A stretch of 64,000 nucleotides of DNA from Hordeum vulgare subsp. vulgare (lineage: Eukaryota > Streptophyta > Magnoliopsida > Poales > Poaceae). The position numbers were made by a program, and so were the translations under genes. The stretch spans positions 338,127,948 through 338,191,947 of the forward strand of contig NC_058523.1 of assembly GCF_904849725.1 (NCBI RefSeq). Reading direction: 5' to 3'. The notes under the pieces are model-generated. The model was given only the letters and a program-made list of their open reading frames with translations, was not told where the DNA came from and did no database searches. Positions 1 to 11,325 of this stretch are shown here, piece by piece (the first letter of the stretch is position 1; every line of letters begins with the position of its first letter).

Positions 1-3000
1 GTGTTTATGAGGCAGGTGAGGAGAGCAGGGACTCGCTATGGGCGGTCACTGTCCGAGGGGTTCATGGAACGATCTAGTTCTTCATGCCCATGTTTGTCAT
101 AGGTACAATGGTGGTGGTTGGGCGGGGTACTGACCATACTCCAATGACTTAGAGTCATTTTCTATGGTCGTAATATGACCACCTTATGGCTTGGTGAAGC
201 TTTAGGGTCTCAAAGAACTTAGGGTGTGTTTGGTTCGGGAACGAAGTGGAACCGAATGTCATGGTTCCATTCCACTGGAACAGGTTGGTTCCGTCCTTGT
301 GTTTGGTAGAGGAGATTTAAAGGAACGGAATGGTTACCTTTTGATGTTTGGTTGGAGGGATGGAATGGAATGGAATGGATTTGTTCATCCTCTGCTGCAT
401 CTCATCGTCGCCATCATTGCACGCCATGGCGTTGCGGCACGTGCTCCCGGCGGTGCATGCACCCGGCTGCGCGTGCTCCCGGCTGCGGCACGTGCTCCCG
501 GCGGTGCGTGCTCCCGGCGGCGGCGCAGCAGATGCAGGGGGCGGCGATGCAGCAGATGCAGGGGCGGCGGCGCGGTAGAACGGCCTCGTTGGCGCAGTAG
601 ATGCAGGGGGCGGCGGCGCGGTAGAAGGGCCTCGGTGGCACAATAGATGGAGGCCGCCGGCGCAGCTTATGGAGGCCGCTGGCACAGCTGATGGAGGCCG
701 CCGGCGCAGCTGATGGAGGGAGGAATTCGGCCGCCGACGCAGCTGAAGGGGGCCGCCGGCGCAGTTGATGGAGGGATCCGGCCGACGGCGCAGCAGAAGG
801 TGGCCGACGGTGCGGCTTAGGGAGGGAGGGAGGAAGAGGGTCAGCGAGGTTATGGGAGAAAGGGGGCAGCGTCGGGGGAAATGTGAGAGCGCGAGGCGTT
901 CCGCGTCGTTCCACCGATTCGGAGGTACCAGCGTTCCGGATCTGGGAGGAATATGCCATTCCAGGGAATGAGTGGGTTCCGATTCCTGGACCCAACTAAA
1001 CAGAAGAACGGCCTCTAGGGACGGGACGGACCCGTTACATTCCACCCGGTGACACAAACCAAACACACCCTTAGGATGGGGGTGAACATTTATCATCTTA
1101 TCTCTAAGCACACTCCTTAGCTGCCAATAGTCTGACCTCTCACTCTGGACAAAATCACCATATTCCATCTAAGATATCTTCTCACATAAGTCAACTCCAT
1201 ACCTCTCATGCTAGTCAACTCTGGGGTTGAGGGAAGGACTAAACCCAAACACCACAAGTATGGTGTAGTTACATTGCACATGCATTCCCATGCAAGAACC
1301 TCGGGAAGGTATACAAGCTCCTAATCTTGAATTAAGACACCACAAATCCAAATGTCCCACCAGATCATCGAATGGACAGGGTACTGCATTCCTATGTTAA
1401 GGAAACACGTAGTATTCCAATCCAAGATCTGGTTTCCTTTGTACTAATCCGATCAAGTGGCTCATCAATCCGGTCGTTCATTACTGGACCCATCACTCCT
1501 ACAAATCCAATATTGATGGGGTTCTACATAATCGCTTAGAGTCCTCACAATTCACATATTACTGCAAGGATTATGTCTCAATATATCCACCAACTTCCAA
1601 TATCATGTCCATCTAATCTCCAAGGCCAATTCACATAGGTTCGTAATTCAATTCGACAACTCTAAGTATTCGCACTCGTTATTCACCTAGAAACATGGTA
1701 TCATGATCGAGATCATCGGGCTAAATCCAATTTACTCCGAACCATGTGGTCTCTTTCATCATCGATACTCTACTGAGATTACCTATTTAAATCCAAGACT
1801 CAAGTCCAATAAGAACTCTTACTCGATACTCCAAGTCCTTATGGTAAAATCACCAGTCCACGTCAACTACTCGATAAAGTCAATTATACCGCCAAGAAGT
1901 TTAGCTCGTGATCAAAAAAAATTCTATTGAATCCAAGCTACTCCAGGAATATGTAGTTTATGCTACTATGTTAACTTGTTCCACCAAATTCACCTACCTT
2001 TATAAGGGTCTTACGATCCACCAAGATAGTCTAGCTATATCCTCAAGACAATTATCATCATCACAACAACCTTAGTCTAATACTATTATATCCGAGAATG
2101 GTCCTTCTTAAGGCATCAGGGTTATGGTGCTAGCTTAAGATTGAAGGATACTTGTTCACTGTGATCACTCGTTCCATAAGGAACCCGGTGCTAAGCGGGG
2201 TTTATCGGGAGCGACGGGTGTTCTGGCAAGTCTGTGTATTAGACACGTGACCAGAAAATTGAGCCGGAAAGGCTTGTGGAGGTTAGTCTGGTCTAGAGAG
2301 GGTTTCCGATCTTGAGGCAAAAGCATAACACCTACGGGTTGCATGTGGTTAAGCATGGCATAGTCAGTGTCTTCAGTGTCCGTTGTTCGTCGAAGTGGAT
2401 TCCTGGTGCATCTTGTCTTGTTGGTCTTCAGTTGTCGAGAGGGGTGAGACAGAGAGTGAGACGGTAGCACAGAGGAGAGTGCCTAAGGGGTGCTATAGTG
2501 CAAGTGTAACCAAATAAGTGTTGAAAAAGTCAGCTCAAACATCAAGATGAGGCAGGTGATACAACTGCATGCTTGTTGCCTAGAGAACAAATGCGACTTA
2601 TATCAAACCACAAACAAACAAAAACAAGCAACACACATCATGGTTCCATTCGAACCATTTCACGGACTTGACTTCGCATAGGGGATTCACGACTCATCCT
2701 ACCCTAGGGGTTCTCGGACTCGACAGTCGTGCTTGCTTCGTGCTCCGGGGAGGAGTCCACTCAGCCTTCTGGACCTTCTCACGGTGTTGCCACGTCTCTT
2801 GTTGTTGCTCGCCGAAATGACTAGGTTCAGTTGAAAGAATTCCTGATGACTTCTCAGGTGGTGAGTTGCCGACGAGGATGGTTCTTCATGGCTGTCATTG
2901 ACAGGATCTTCTGTTGTCTTTATGATCTTGTCATTGTCTTCTTTCCTTTCAATGCGTCGAGAGTTCTAAGTGGACGACCTTCATGCAATGACGTCAGCAA

Positions 3001-3646
3001 GGCATGATAGAGTTCCGACTCGTCAGTCACGTTGATCACAATATTGACACCTAGGGCGGGGGATGAAGAGAACCATTTTCCTGCTCACTAAGGTGAGGCG
3101 GACCAAATGGCGAGGTTCTCATCCATCGGTGGTGGTCGACACAACCTTAATGTTGATAGGGTTGCTCTATTAGCGATGCATATCATGGTCTTGCACATAT
3201 TATGTCCTGATTATCATAGGTGAAGGTGGCATCACCCCGGACCAGTATAGAGGGTGTCGCCGTCTTTTGGATCTCGATGTCCTTGTCCCTCATGGAGGTA
3301 CTTCTGTTGGTGTCGTATGGTCGTAGCATTGTCATCCTTGTCCTTCAAGTACATGGGCGGTTGCTTGGAAAGGTTGCTTCCTTCCAAGTTACCCACGAGG
3401 ATTTTTGGTAACCCTGTGGTCAGGCATAAGGGTGCTAGCGGTTATTAGCAAGTTTTTGAAGAAGCAGACGGGGAGTGTCAAGAAAATAAGAGTGGAAGTG
3501 CTAGGGCAAAAACTTTGCTTCCTTTGAAAATTTAGGAGAGGTGAGAAAGATAGAGGTTTTGCAAGTACTTTTGAAAGGTCTAGAAAGCATTTTTTTTCCT
3601 ACTAACGTTCGTGCTAACTAAGCGCTTCCTACTGCCAGGATGGCTG
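1..3646 (-). mobile_element. Internal region of gypsy-type element E (no recognisable coding)
   Basis: This stretch lies on the internal side of a minus-strand primer binding site and long LTR to its right, so it is read as the internal region of that element, interrupted by a Harbinger MITE at 222-1070. I looked for gag zinc knuckle, protease DSGA, reverse transcriptase and integrase motifs on both strands and found none. The open frames are short and have no motif. It could be a non-autonomous element or a strongly decayed one. The assignment rests on position next to the primer site, not on protein homology. Confidence 0.45.
222..1070. mobile_element. Non-autonomous PIF/Harbinger (Tourist-type) element
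   Basis: Both ends carry the perfect 14-bp inverted repeat GGGTGTGTTTGGTT, and the 3-bp target duplication TTA is present at 219-221 and 1071-1073, as expected for the PIF/Harbinger superfamily. The element is 849 bp, long for a Tourist MITE. Its middle (about 420-800) is very GC-rich and made of short direct repeats related to CCGGCGGTGC and GGAGGCCGCCGGCGCAGCTG. A long antisense open frame (317-1168) runs through the element and out of it; its composition is low-complexity and I do not call it a gene. Confidence 0.85.
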
Positions 3647-3654
3647 TGATACCA
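3647..3654 (-). other. Primer binding site of element E
   Basis: The plus strand reads TGATACCA, so the minus strand reads TGGTATCA, the complement of the 3' end of initiator Met-tRNA used by many plant LTR retrotransposons. It lies 4 bp from the LTR end at 3659. This fixes the element as minus strand and the LTR on its right as the 5' LTR. Confidence 0.7.
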
Positions 3655-3658
3655 GCTA

Positions 3659-6600
3659 TGTGGGGACCCCGACTTATGAGTCGAGATCGCTGAATGAACA
3701 TGCTCACTGATCCCAGAGATCAATGCTGATGGAACACACAGAAATTGAATAACAAGAGTCTTACGTCCACACATACCGTTTGATACAATAAATGAACATT
3801 GCGGTCAAGTCTTACATATATAGGGCCTTGAGGGCCAACATAGCAAACTTGACCAATAGTGGAAATATTGGTCGAAAGCGTGAACCCATGCAATCAGCCT
3901 TAACCTACACGCATTCTGACTGGGAAGCGTCCTAGCTCGCAAGAACGTCACCGGTTTCTCTTCACCATATCCTGATCTCTCAAACCTGGTCAATGAAATA
4001 ACCAGTGGCAAGCCAATGAGTACTTTGAATGTACTCGCAAACAGCCCATAATGTGGATAATACAGTTGGTACGATAATAAGGGATATGCAGCATTGGTGG
4101 AAGACAAGCTTGAAGGTAAATAAACATGATCATAGACGGGTATGGATATGCATTATAAGATAGATGGTATTCAGAAGAACAGGTTACAGATATCAACATA
4201 TCTGTTATGGGCTGAACACCTCGGGTTGACCCAATATGCCAAGTCACAAAACTTGGACATATCAACTCTTTCTCAGATATCACTTTGAACACACACACTC
4301 ACACACACACACTTGGTTTATGCGGAAACGACTGGACGTAGTTTAAGCAGGATTACCCAACTGTCCTTGACCCTGGACATGGCTATTCGAATAGTTTTAC
4401 ACTCTCTAGAGGTTGTACGCTGTACCCATGAGATCCAGGAAACTTCCGTGTCATCCATGACTCGCGGTATATAACATACGCGAGGTAAGTACCCGATCAA
4501 TGCCTTTCCCCTAACGATACTAGATAAAAAGGTCCACTCGATTGGTACCCAGCCCACATGATGTACGTCTTACAAGCACCGACTCTGGACAGTATCATCC
4601 AAGCGGGGACCAAAGGTCTGCCCAGAACACGTAAAAACGGCATAGTCACCCTACCTGGCACGACCCCGTCATGAGAGTGACCAGACATCACTCCTGCCAC
4701 TAGTAATGTGGCTCTTTGCTAGCACCGATCAGAGTAAACAACAAAACCCCGTCCCATAAGGGGATAACGTGGTCGCACATGTAAGGTTGGGACGGTCGAC
4801 ACATCATAAATCTAATCCCATTTATGAAACCCATCACACCAAAATACACCCAGTGCACCACTTCTCCACAAGTGGTCACCTAACTCATCATCACCCTCGG
4901 GCATTAGTGGCACCCGACGTGGTTTTCATAAACCTTTGATATTTACCTTCATCATGCTCATGCTTCTAATATGCTTAACTCTACTTGTCAACATGATATT
5001 AGCGTGATACTCGTAGGTGGTAGGATCATGCTCAAAATGCAAATGCTCCGGAGGAGCCATCGGAAACATCATATTGACGATTTATCGAATATTCGTGATC
5101 ATATGCAACGGAAATATTTGCTCTACTAGCATGCAATATAGCATATGCTCAGACACGGTCAAAGGGTTGCTTGCCTTTGCTCTCATAAGTTCTCGGGGTC
5201 TTCGAGGTCTTCCAGTCCAACTCTGAGTACTCCATCAACTAACGTCGGAAATAACACAGTAAGCCATACAACAAGCAGAAACAAAAGTGTTATATAAATA
5301 GGAGTTTTATTTTTCTTGGACCTCTCTCGTCATAAGAAAATACCTGAAGCTTGCTATAGGATATTTGGACCATCATGTATTTTTTAATAGATGAAAGGAG
5401 GAAGAGGTGGTCCTTTATGAAGCCCACGGAAATTATTCTGCTAAAAATGAGTGGAGCACTCATTTGACAGAGCATGAATTTAGAAATATTTAGGAAGTTG
5501 TTTCACTAGATTTGGAGTTGGGGTGAGTATTCTATGGATTTTCTAATATGGGATAAATAGCAACAGGAAGCTATTTGTTTAATGCAACGGAATAATGCCT
5601 CATAAAAATGTTGACCAAAGCTTCAAAAATAGGGCAAGTTATAAGAAGGCTCTCGAAATTGGAATCACTCCATTTGGAGTTGAATTGAATGTTGTAGGAA
5701 TTTTGAAAGCTGGGGCTATGAGTATTTAAATCTGCATTTCAATAATAATGCAACAGAAAATTTGCTTCAAAAAATGTGCAAAGCACATCCTTGGATAGCC
5801 CTTGATTTTTGGGACCTCCAGAATTTTGAATCACCAGATTTGGAGCTCAGATGAATTTATAAGAGATTTTTGAATTTACACAGGGAAAGAAAAAAAGCAA
5901 CATAAGGCTACTTGGGGGGCTATATCGTGCTCAGGGCACTAGGGAGGTGCTAGGCCGACCCAGCAGCTTCGGCTTGGGCAGCTGGTGGCCACTCCGAAGG
6001 CCTATTCCCCGCAATACGCCTAGACCGCACGGGAGACGGCTTTCGGAGGAGGCGGCTCCACTTACTCGTCGTGGGCCCGGCTACCAGCGACTGACTGGTG
6101 GGGTCGCCGGCCCACAAGTCAGCTATTTCTTCTCCACGTGGCCATCTCGCATGGCTGGACATGGAGGCGAGGCGGACGCTCCGGCGCTTTGTCTCGGTGG
6201 CTCCGGCCACCCCCGATGGTGCTCCTTCCACCGAAGCGCTCGAGGCGGCGAGCTGCTCCACCATGGGGCTCCTCCCCACGCTGAGGAGAGCCGGCATTTG
6301 GCCGGGATGGTGCGGCCGTCAAAGGAGGAGACACGGCGCCATGGCCACCCAAGGAGGAGGGGAAGCAGCGGAGGGGTTGCAGGGCCTCCGGGGCACCCCT
6401 AGGCAGCCGGAGGAGGGGAGGAGAGGGCTGGCGAGCCCGTCTACAGGGAAGCCGAGGTGGATTTACGGCAGACATGGGAGGGAGGAGGAAGCTTGGGAGG
6501 AGAGAGGAGCTCAAGGGGGAGCTCTGGAGGTTGCAGGAGGAAGGTGGAAGTGATGGGGAACCAGAGAGAGCTTGGTTGAGGAGATAAGAGAGGGGGAGGG

Positions 6601-8646
6601 AGAGAGAGAGCTCGGGAGCACCTCGGAGCTCGCTCGCATGGGCGAAGACACGCGTCCCTGGGCACCTTGGAGGCTAGCCAAGGGAGGGGGAGGCTTGGAC
6701 CAGTCAAGGGGAGGTCCCATGGCATGCTGAGATGAGCTGGGACTTCCGGATACGGCCTGGAAGATGAAGACAAGGTGCAGAGCACCGTTCTTGCACGTCA
6801 TGGTGGTGGTCACCACCCCTTTTATGTGTCCAAAGCCACCCCTGTCCAGAGCAAGGTGCCAAACATGCAAGGCATGTGTGCCACGACGCACTGGTGGAGT
6901 TTGGACCAAATTAGAGCTGGTTAGGTGGGGTTTTGACTGGGTTTTAGTTTGCAGCAGCAAACTTAGGGCTAGGATTGACGGTGCTTAATGTTGTGATCTC
7001 AGGATGGGACTTTGTCTAGCATGCTTGGCTACCCAAGGACTACAACACTGCCAAGTTTGATCTCAAGCAGAGGAGGGTAGCTAGTACTTGTTGTACAAGG
7101 CTACATTTCAGCCAGAATTCAACTTGTAGATGTGTTGCTCATTTTCCCCCACATGAGCATGTCATATATTTGTTTGAAATGATGCCTTGGGATGCTAGGG
7201 ACCCTCTGGAAAGAGTTGAGGGCATTAACTTAAGCAGAGTTGGGGTAAGAGGGGTAAAAATGGTGAACCAAGGGTAAAAATGAGAAGTAGTTACATGGAG
7301 CCTCTCTCTAATAATTGACAAGAGGTCATGGTAATGCTACTTGAGGTAAAATGTAACTATATAGAGTTGTCGTAAAAGTTTAAGATCAAGGGTAAATGTG
7401 GAAGGGGTCAAAGAAGCCAATTTGGTGAGTGCACATAAGGTGTTTGATGAGTGTTTACCAGATGGACTTCAATTGATATGAAAATTAACAGGATCAAATA
7501 ATAGATGAAAATAAGCTTGGACACCAAATTTGGGATTTTGTGGAGAAGTTTTCCAATGTAAACTTGGAAAACCCATAAAGTGGCAGAAATGGCCTTCTTC
7601 TTACAAAGCTATTCAAATAAATTCCCACAAATCCAATATTTGGTGTGGGGCATTATTTGAGCATTAAGGCATGCCCAAAAAGTTTGGGGTCAATTGGAGA
7701 AACTTTATAATGTATAGTTTCCCAAAGTCAGAAATCAACAAAGAGGGCTTTGAGGGGCTTGGTACAAGTTCTTCTATTCTCCTTGATGCACCACTTAGTG
7801 TGGATGCATTATTGGAGTATCGGAACATGTCTACCAAATTTGATCACAATTGGATACACTTGGCAATGTAGAGTTGCTCAAATTTGGATCTAGACAGATA
7901 GGGCTTTAGAATAATTAGGTGAGTCAAATCAACTTGGATTGAGATCAAACTTGGCGAGATCATCACATACATCATACGTGACATGCTAGAATTTTATAGC
8001 AATTTATTGAGAATATTTCTTATAGAAATATCCCACAAGCTTGAAATAGGCAGGAATGGTTTTGAAGGGGTTTGCCCAATATTTTGAACATGACCATGTG
8101 TTGAAACCCATGTATATGACATACATATGTCCGGTGAGCTTCCCTAAATTTTCTTAAATATTTTGAAAGCGATAAAAATAACTTTCCTTCATAAGAGACC
8201 ATTTATGGCCTCACAGGAAGGCATTTAAATAAAATAGTAAAATAAAATTTAAAATAATAATATTGTGGTTTTTGGAAGCCATTTTGATAGTGGGTTTTAA
8301 ATAAAATAATTCGTGCAAAATAAATTCCCTAATTTGAGGACTTGTAGTACAAATCCCATCTGAGGGGTTTTGAAAGCTTAATTCAAAGAAATGTTTTTTG
8401 GTGAAAATAATATTTGGTAAAAATAGTTTCTGGTCCTAAACACATGGCATGATCATTAGGCGGGAGTTTTGGGCTAAGGAGGTGAGTGTGGAGAGTAACA
8501 TAAAATATTGAGAATCAAACACAAGCATACAAGCAAGCAAGCAAACAATAGTCACTTCACGCATCACAAGCATTCACAAAAAAATAATTGATCCTAATTT
8601 TTGAGAAAAGTCAAATCAGTCAGGAGAGTTAAAACAGGGTGTTACA
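3659..8646 (-). mobile_element. 5' LTR of gypsy-type element E, about 5.0 kb
   Basis: In the minus orientation the LTR opens with TGTAACACCCTG at 8646 and closes with GGGGTCCCCACA at 3659, directly next to the primer site. TGTAACACCC-type starts are typical of Tekay/Del chromovirus-like gypsy LTRs. AT-rich flanks surround a GC-rich core at about 5940-6980. A possible TATA-like motif, ACATAAAAGG, lies on the minus strand near 6816-6829. Open frames in the GC-rich core are shadows of base composition. A short block at 4394-4430 resembles one in the LTR of element C (43,621-43,660). The matching 3' LTR would be outside the window on the left. Confidence 0.65.
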
Positions 8647-8730
8647 TGAGGTGTGTTGTGTGAGGTAGAGTCAAATCAGTCAGGAGAGTTAAAACAGGGT
8701 GTTACAGGAGGTGTGTTGTGTGAGGTAGTA
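8611..8730. repeat. 60-bp tandem duplication across the LTR boundary
   Basis: The unit 8611-8670 is repeated at 8671-8730 with only three differences. Each unit contains the LTR terminus GGGTGTTACA followed by about 24 bp of flanking DNA. The true outer end of the LTR is therefore either 8646 or 8706, and the copy to the right duplicates LTR end plus flank. The target duplication of element E cannot be checked because its other end is outside the window. Confidence 0.9.
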
Positions 8731-10802
8731 CTGTTGTCCGCCAGATCAGCTACCTAGGAGTCCCCCTCCAAAGCCTAGTCTGTGGGCAAATCGTGTGATG
8801 GGCTACAACACGAAAGGTATGCCTACCGTTAATCATAAAACCTTAATGTTGAAAGGTGTTAGGATCTTCGGATTCATACCTTTACACCTGGGGATTCACC
8901 CTGAGGGTCCTTCGAGGAACCCTTTCAAAGTTCTCGGACTCCTCGGCAGAGTCCGGGACATTATCAAACAGGTCCACCTTGACTCTACATTGCTTTTTTG
9001 TTGGTGGGAGCTAGATCTCCCTCAACGTTCTCGGACTCCGCCCTCTTCTTCGTGTGGGAGGAATGACTCTCTGCGCTGAGCACTGAAGGGTCGTGTGTGT
9101 CTTCGGACCTGATGATCGGGTGTCCTTTTGAGCGGAAGCCTCCTCGAGCCTTCTTCTCTTCCTCCTTATTTGGCATCGTGTACAGCTTTTCGACCAGCAT
9201 GCCCGTTAATAAGGCCGTCCTAGGGCCCTCGGGTAGTGGCGCCATGCAGTTTATCTATTTGGAATTCTCCAACCAGATCAGTGAATGCGTAGGAAAACGG
9301 GAGTGAGAACCTTGTAAAAAGGGGAAAACCTGAACACATATAATGAAATTTTGCCGGCCCGGGAGGGTTCTATGCGTTGATGTCGATGTCTTCATCCTCG
9401 ACCGACCAAGTGTTCTGTGGCTCGAACAACACCTTCCAAAAAAATTCATGGGTGATCCGGAAGAAGTGTTGTACGGTGACCGGGTCATCCGGACTATAAG
9501 AACACATAGGAGCAGCCTGATGCTGACAAGGGAGGAGGCGGTGTGTAGCACGGCCCGAACCATTTCGACCAGGTCGATCTTGTTCTTAAACAGGATGCAG
9601 ACACACCTTTGCAGCGCCTCGACCTCTGCAGCTTCCCCCCAATCGAGTGCCTTCTCTGTTCATGACACCAATGTGATGGGAGGACCGAATATAAATATGG
9701 GGGTGCCTCCAACTCCATGTTACATGGTTCGGTGATGTAGAACCACTCCTGTTACCACACCTTGACGGTATCTATGAAGGAACCATCCGGCCATTGAACC
9801 AAGGGGAGCCTGCTAATCATCACTTCCCCACAGTCGGCCTACTCGCCACTAACTCCGTTTGGCTTGACATTGAAAACCTTCAACCACAAGCCGAAGGGGG
9901 GTTGGACCTGCAAAAAGGCCTCACAGACAATGATAAAGGCCGAAATATGCAAAAAAGAGTATGTGGGGGGTATGGAAATCCAACCCGTAATAAAACATTA
10001 TACCCTGTACGAAGGGGTGGAGAGGGAAGCCGAGGACGCGGAGGAAGTGAGGTATGAAGACGTCTCTCTCGCTTTCTTTAGTCATGGAGATGAGCTGGCC
10101 TTTCTCCGGGGCACGATCAACAATGTTCGCCGACAAGTAGTTGGCGTGCTTCAACTCCAAAATGTCATTGTTGGTGACATAGGAGGCCTCCCACTTTCCT
10201 TTCAAACCCGATCCGGCCATGGCCGAATTGGAGAAAGGGTTCGAAGAGATTAGGGAGTGGGTGAAGCTTGGAAGCTTGGAGCTCTGAGGATTGGGGAAGG
10301 CGATGGCAATGTGAGGTCCAAGGAGCGTGTGGAGGCTCTGGTGACGGTTTCCTTTTTATAAGCCATTGTAATACCAAGAGCCCCTCTGATGGGCCTCGAA
10401 CCTGGCCACTTCGCGATAAATCGCACAGTTATGCGTGTCTGGGATAGACCAATTCATAAACCATATCCGCAAAAGGTGGGGCATGATATCCGTATTGATG
10501 GAACGTGCCAACGAAAAGACTGCCATGAACTACGGACCAAGTTTTTGTAACTCATCAGTAGTTATGACCAGCTGCGACCTTTCACTAAAAAGTCGTCAGA
10601 TAGAGGTGTTGTTCCCACTCGAACGGTTGGCCTTCGAGGCTAAGTCACATGTATTGTTCGGAAATAGGGAGGTCATTGGTGGCCAAACTATTACGGTCGA
10701 GTATGAGTGGGGGGAGGAACTCGCCCAACAAGACGAAGACCTTGGACGCAAGGAGCTATCGGGAATCAAGACTACAACATTGGATGCGAGTACGAGGGCT
10801 AC
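8731..10802 (+). mobile_element. Internal region of Tat-like gypsy element D
   Basis: The segment lies directly upstream of a plus-strand 3' LTR (10803) and ends in GGGCTAC, which fits the polypurine-like end of this Triticeae LTR family. The only recognisable coding is an antisense ORF remnant (9343-10220). Elements of the Tat lineage of Ty3/gypsy are known to carry extra ORFs, often antisense, between pol and the 3' LTR, which fits this layout. No gag or pol was found here; the rest of the element is either beyond element E or lost. Confidence 0.5.
9343..10220 (-). pseudogene. Antisense Transposase_28-type ORF (putative gypsy type transposon domain), decayed
   Basis: The frame starts at an ATG at 10218-10220 (MAGSGLKGKW). 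It contains VFIPHFLRVLGFPLHPFVQG and MFYYGLDFH, hallmark strings of the plant 'putative gypsy type transposon' (Transposase_28) family. Homology continues in another frame near 9870-9945 with IIVCEAF and FGLWLKVFNVK, and near 9720-9790 with WFYITEP, so there is at least one frameshift. A TAA stop interrupts the W-Q-Q-E-W string at about 9752. The function of this domain is unknown; it is found as an additional ORF in Tat-lineage gypsy elements. It runs opposite to the LTR at 10803-11240, which is what that lineage predicts. The lower boundary at 9343 is approximate. Confidence 0.7.
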
Positions 10803-11240
10803 TGATGGAGTCCGGGACTAAGGGGACCTCAGGCTGCTGACCTATTTTCATGGGGCGGACTCATGGGCTGCCCTATGATTAACATTGCAGCCTGAATTAT
10901 AAGACGACGTCATATCCAGAACAGACTCTTCCAAAGACTTGGTGTATGCTCCAAGGCAAGATGATAATATGGGCATGTTTACTCCTTGGTGTATAGTCCG
11001 TAAGGGAGAAGAAGATCATTACTCCTAGGGTTTTAGACCACAACATTCGATCTCGAGGTAGATCAACTCTATATTCGATACTTCATTATCAATATAAACA
11101 AGAAAAGGACATAGGTTTCTACCTCCTTCAAGAGGGCCCTAACCTGGGTAAATATCGTCTCCCTTATCCCCTGTTACCATTGATCCAAGATCCATAGTTC
11201 GGGACCCCCTACATGTGATTCGCCGATTTTGACACCAAAA
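10803..11240 (+). mobile_element. 3' LTR of element D
   Basis: The LTR opens with TGATGGAGTCCGGGACTAAG and ends near TTTTGACACCAAAA, with the family-typical stretch GTTCGGGACCCCCTAC at 11197-11212 and the leader-like block GAGGGCCCTAACCTGGGTAA. It is preceded by GGCTAC, as is the related LTR at 32141. At 438 bp it is shorter than the second copy (495 bp). The TGTTGGAGTCC/TGTTGATGTCC family is abundant in Triticeae; I do not assign a family name. Confidence 0.7.
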
Positions 11241-11325
11241 GTACCCCAAGATTTCTATCGGAGCAAGTAGGACGAAAACATGTATCAACCCATATGCATA
11301 GATCACCCCATTGTCACCATCTTAA
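11241..11325 (-). mobile_element. Remnant of host LTR, left piece
   Basis: The 85 bp between the end of LTR D and the Angela element resemble the U3-distal part of the same LTR whose start lies at 31,382: strings such as GTACCCCAAGATTTCTATCG and GACGAAAACATGTATCAACC match the remembered layout of that Triticeae LTR. It shows that elements D, Angela and A all sit in one older LTR. The identification rests on memory of the family, so it is tentative. Confidence 0.45.

Noticed and set aside
317..1168. 283-codon minus-strand open frame
   Set aside because: It runs across the Harbinger element and its right boundary. It is low-complexity Pro/Ala/Arg/Ser sequence from GC-rich repeats, with competing frames on both strands.
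5947..6960. Several GC-rich open frames of 110-150 codons on both strands
   Set aside because: They lie in the GC-rich core of LTR E, overlap each other in many frames and have no motif.
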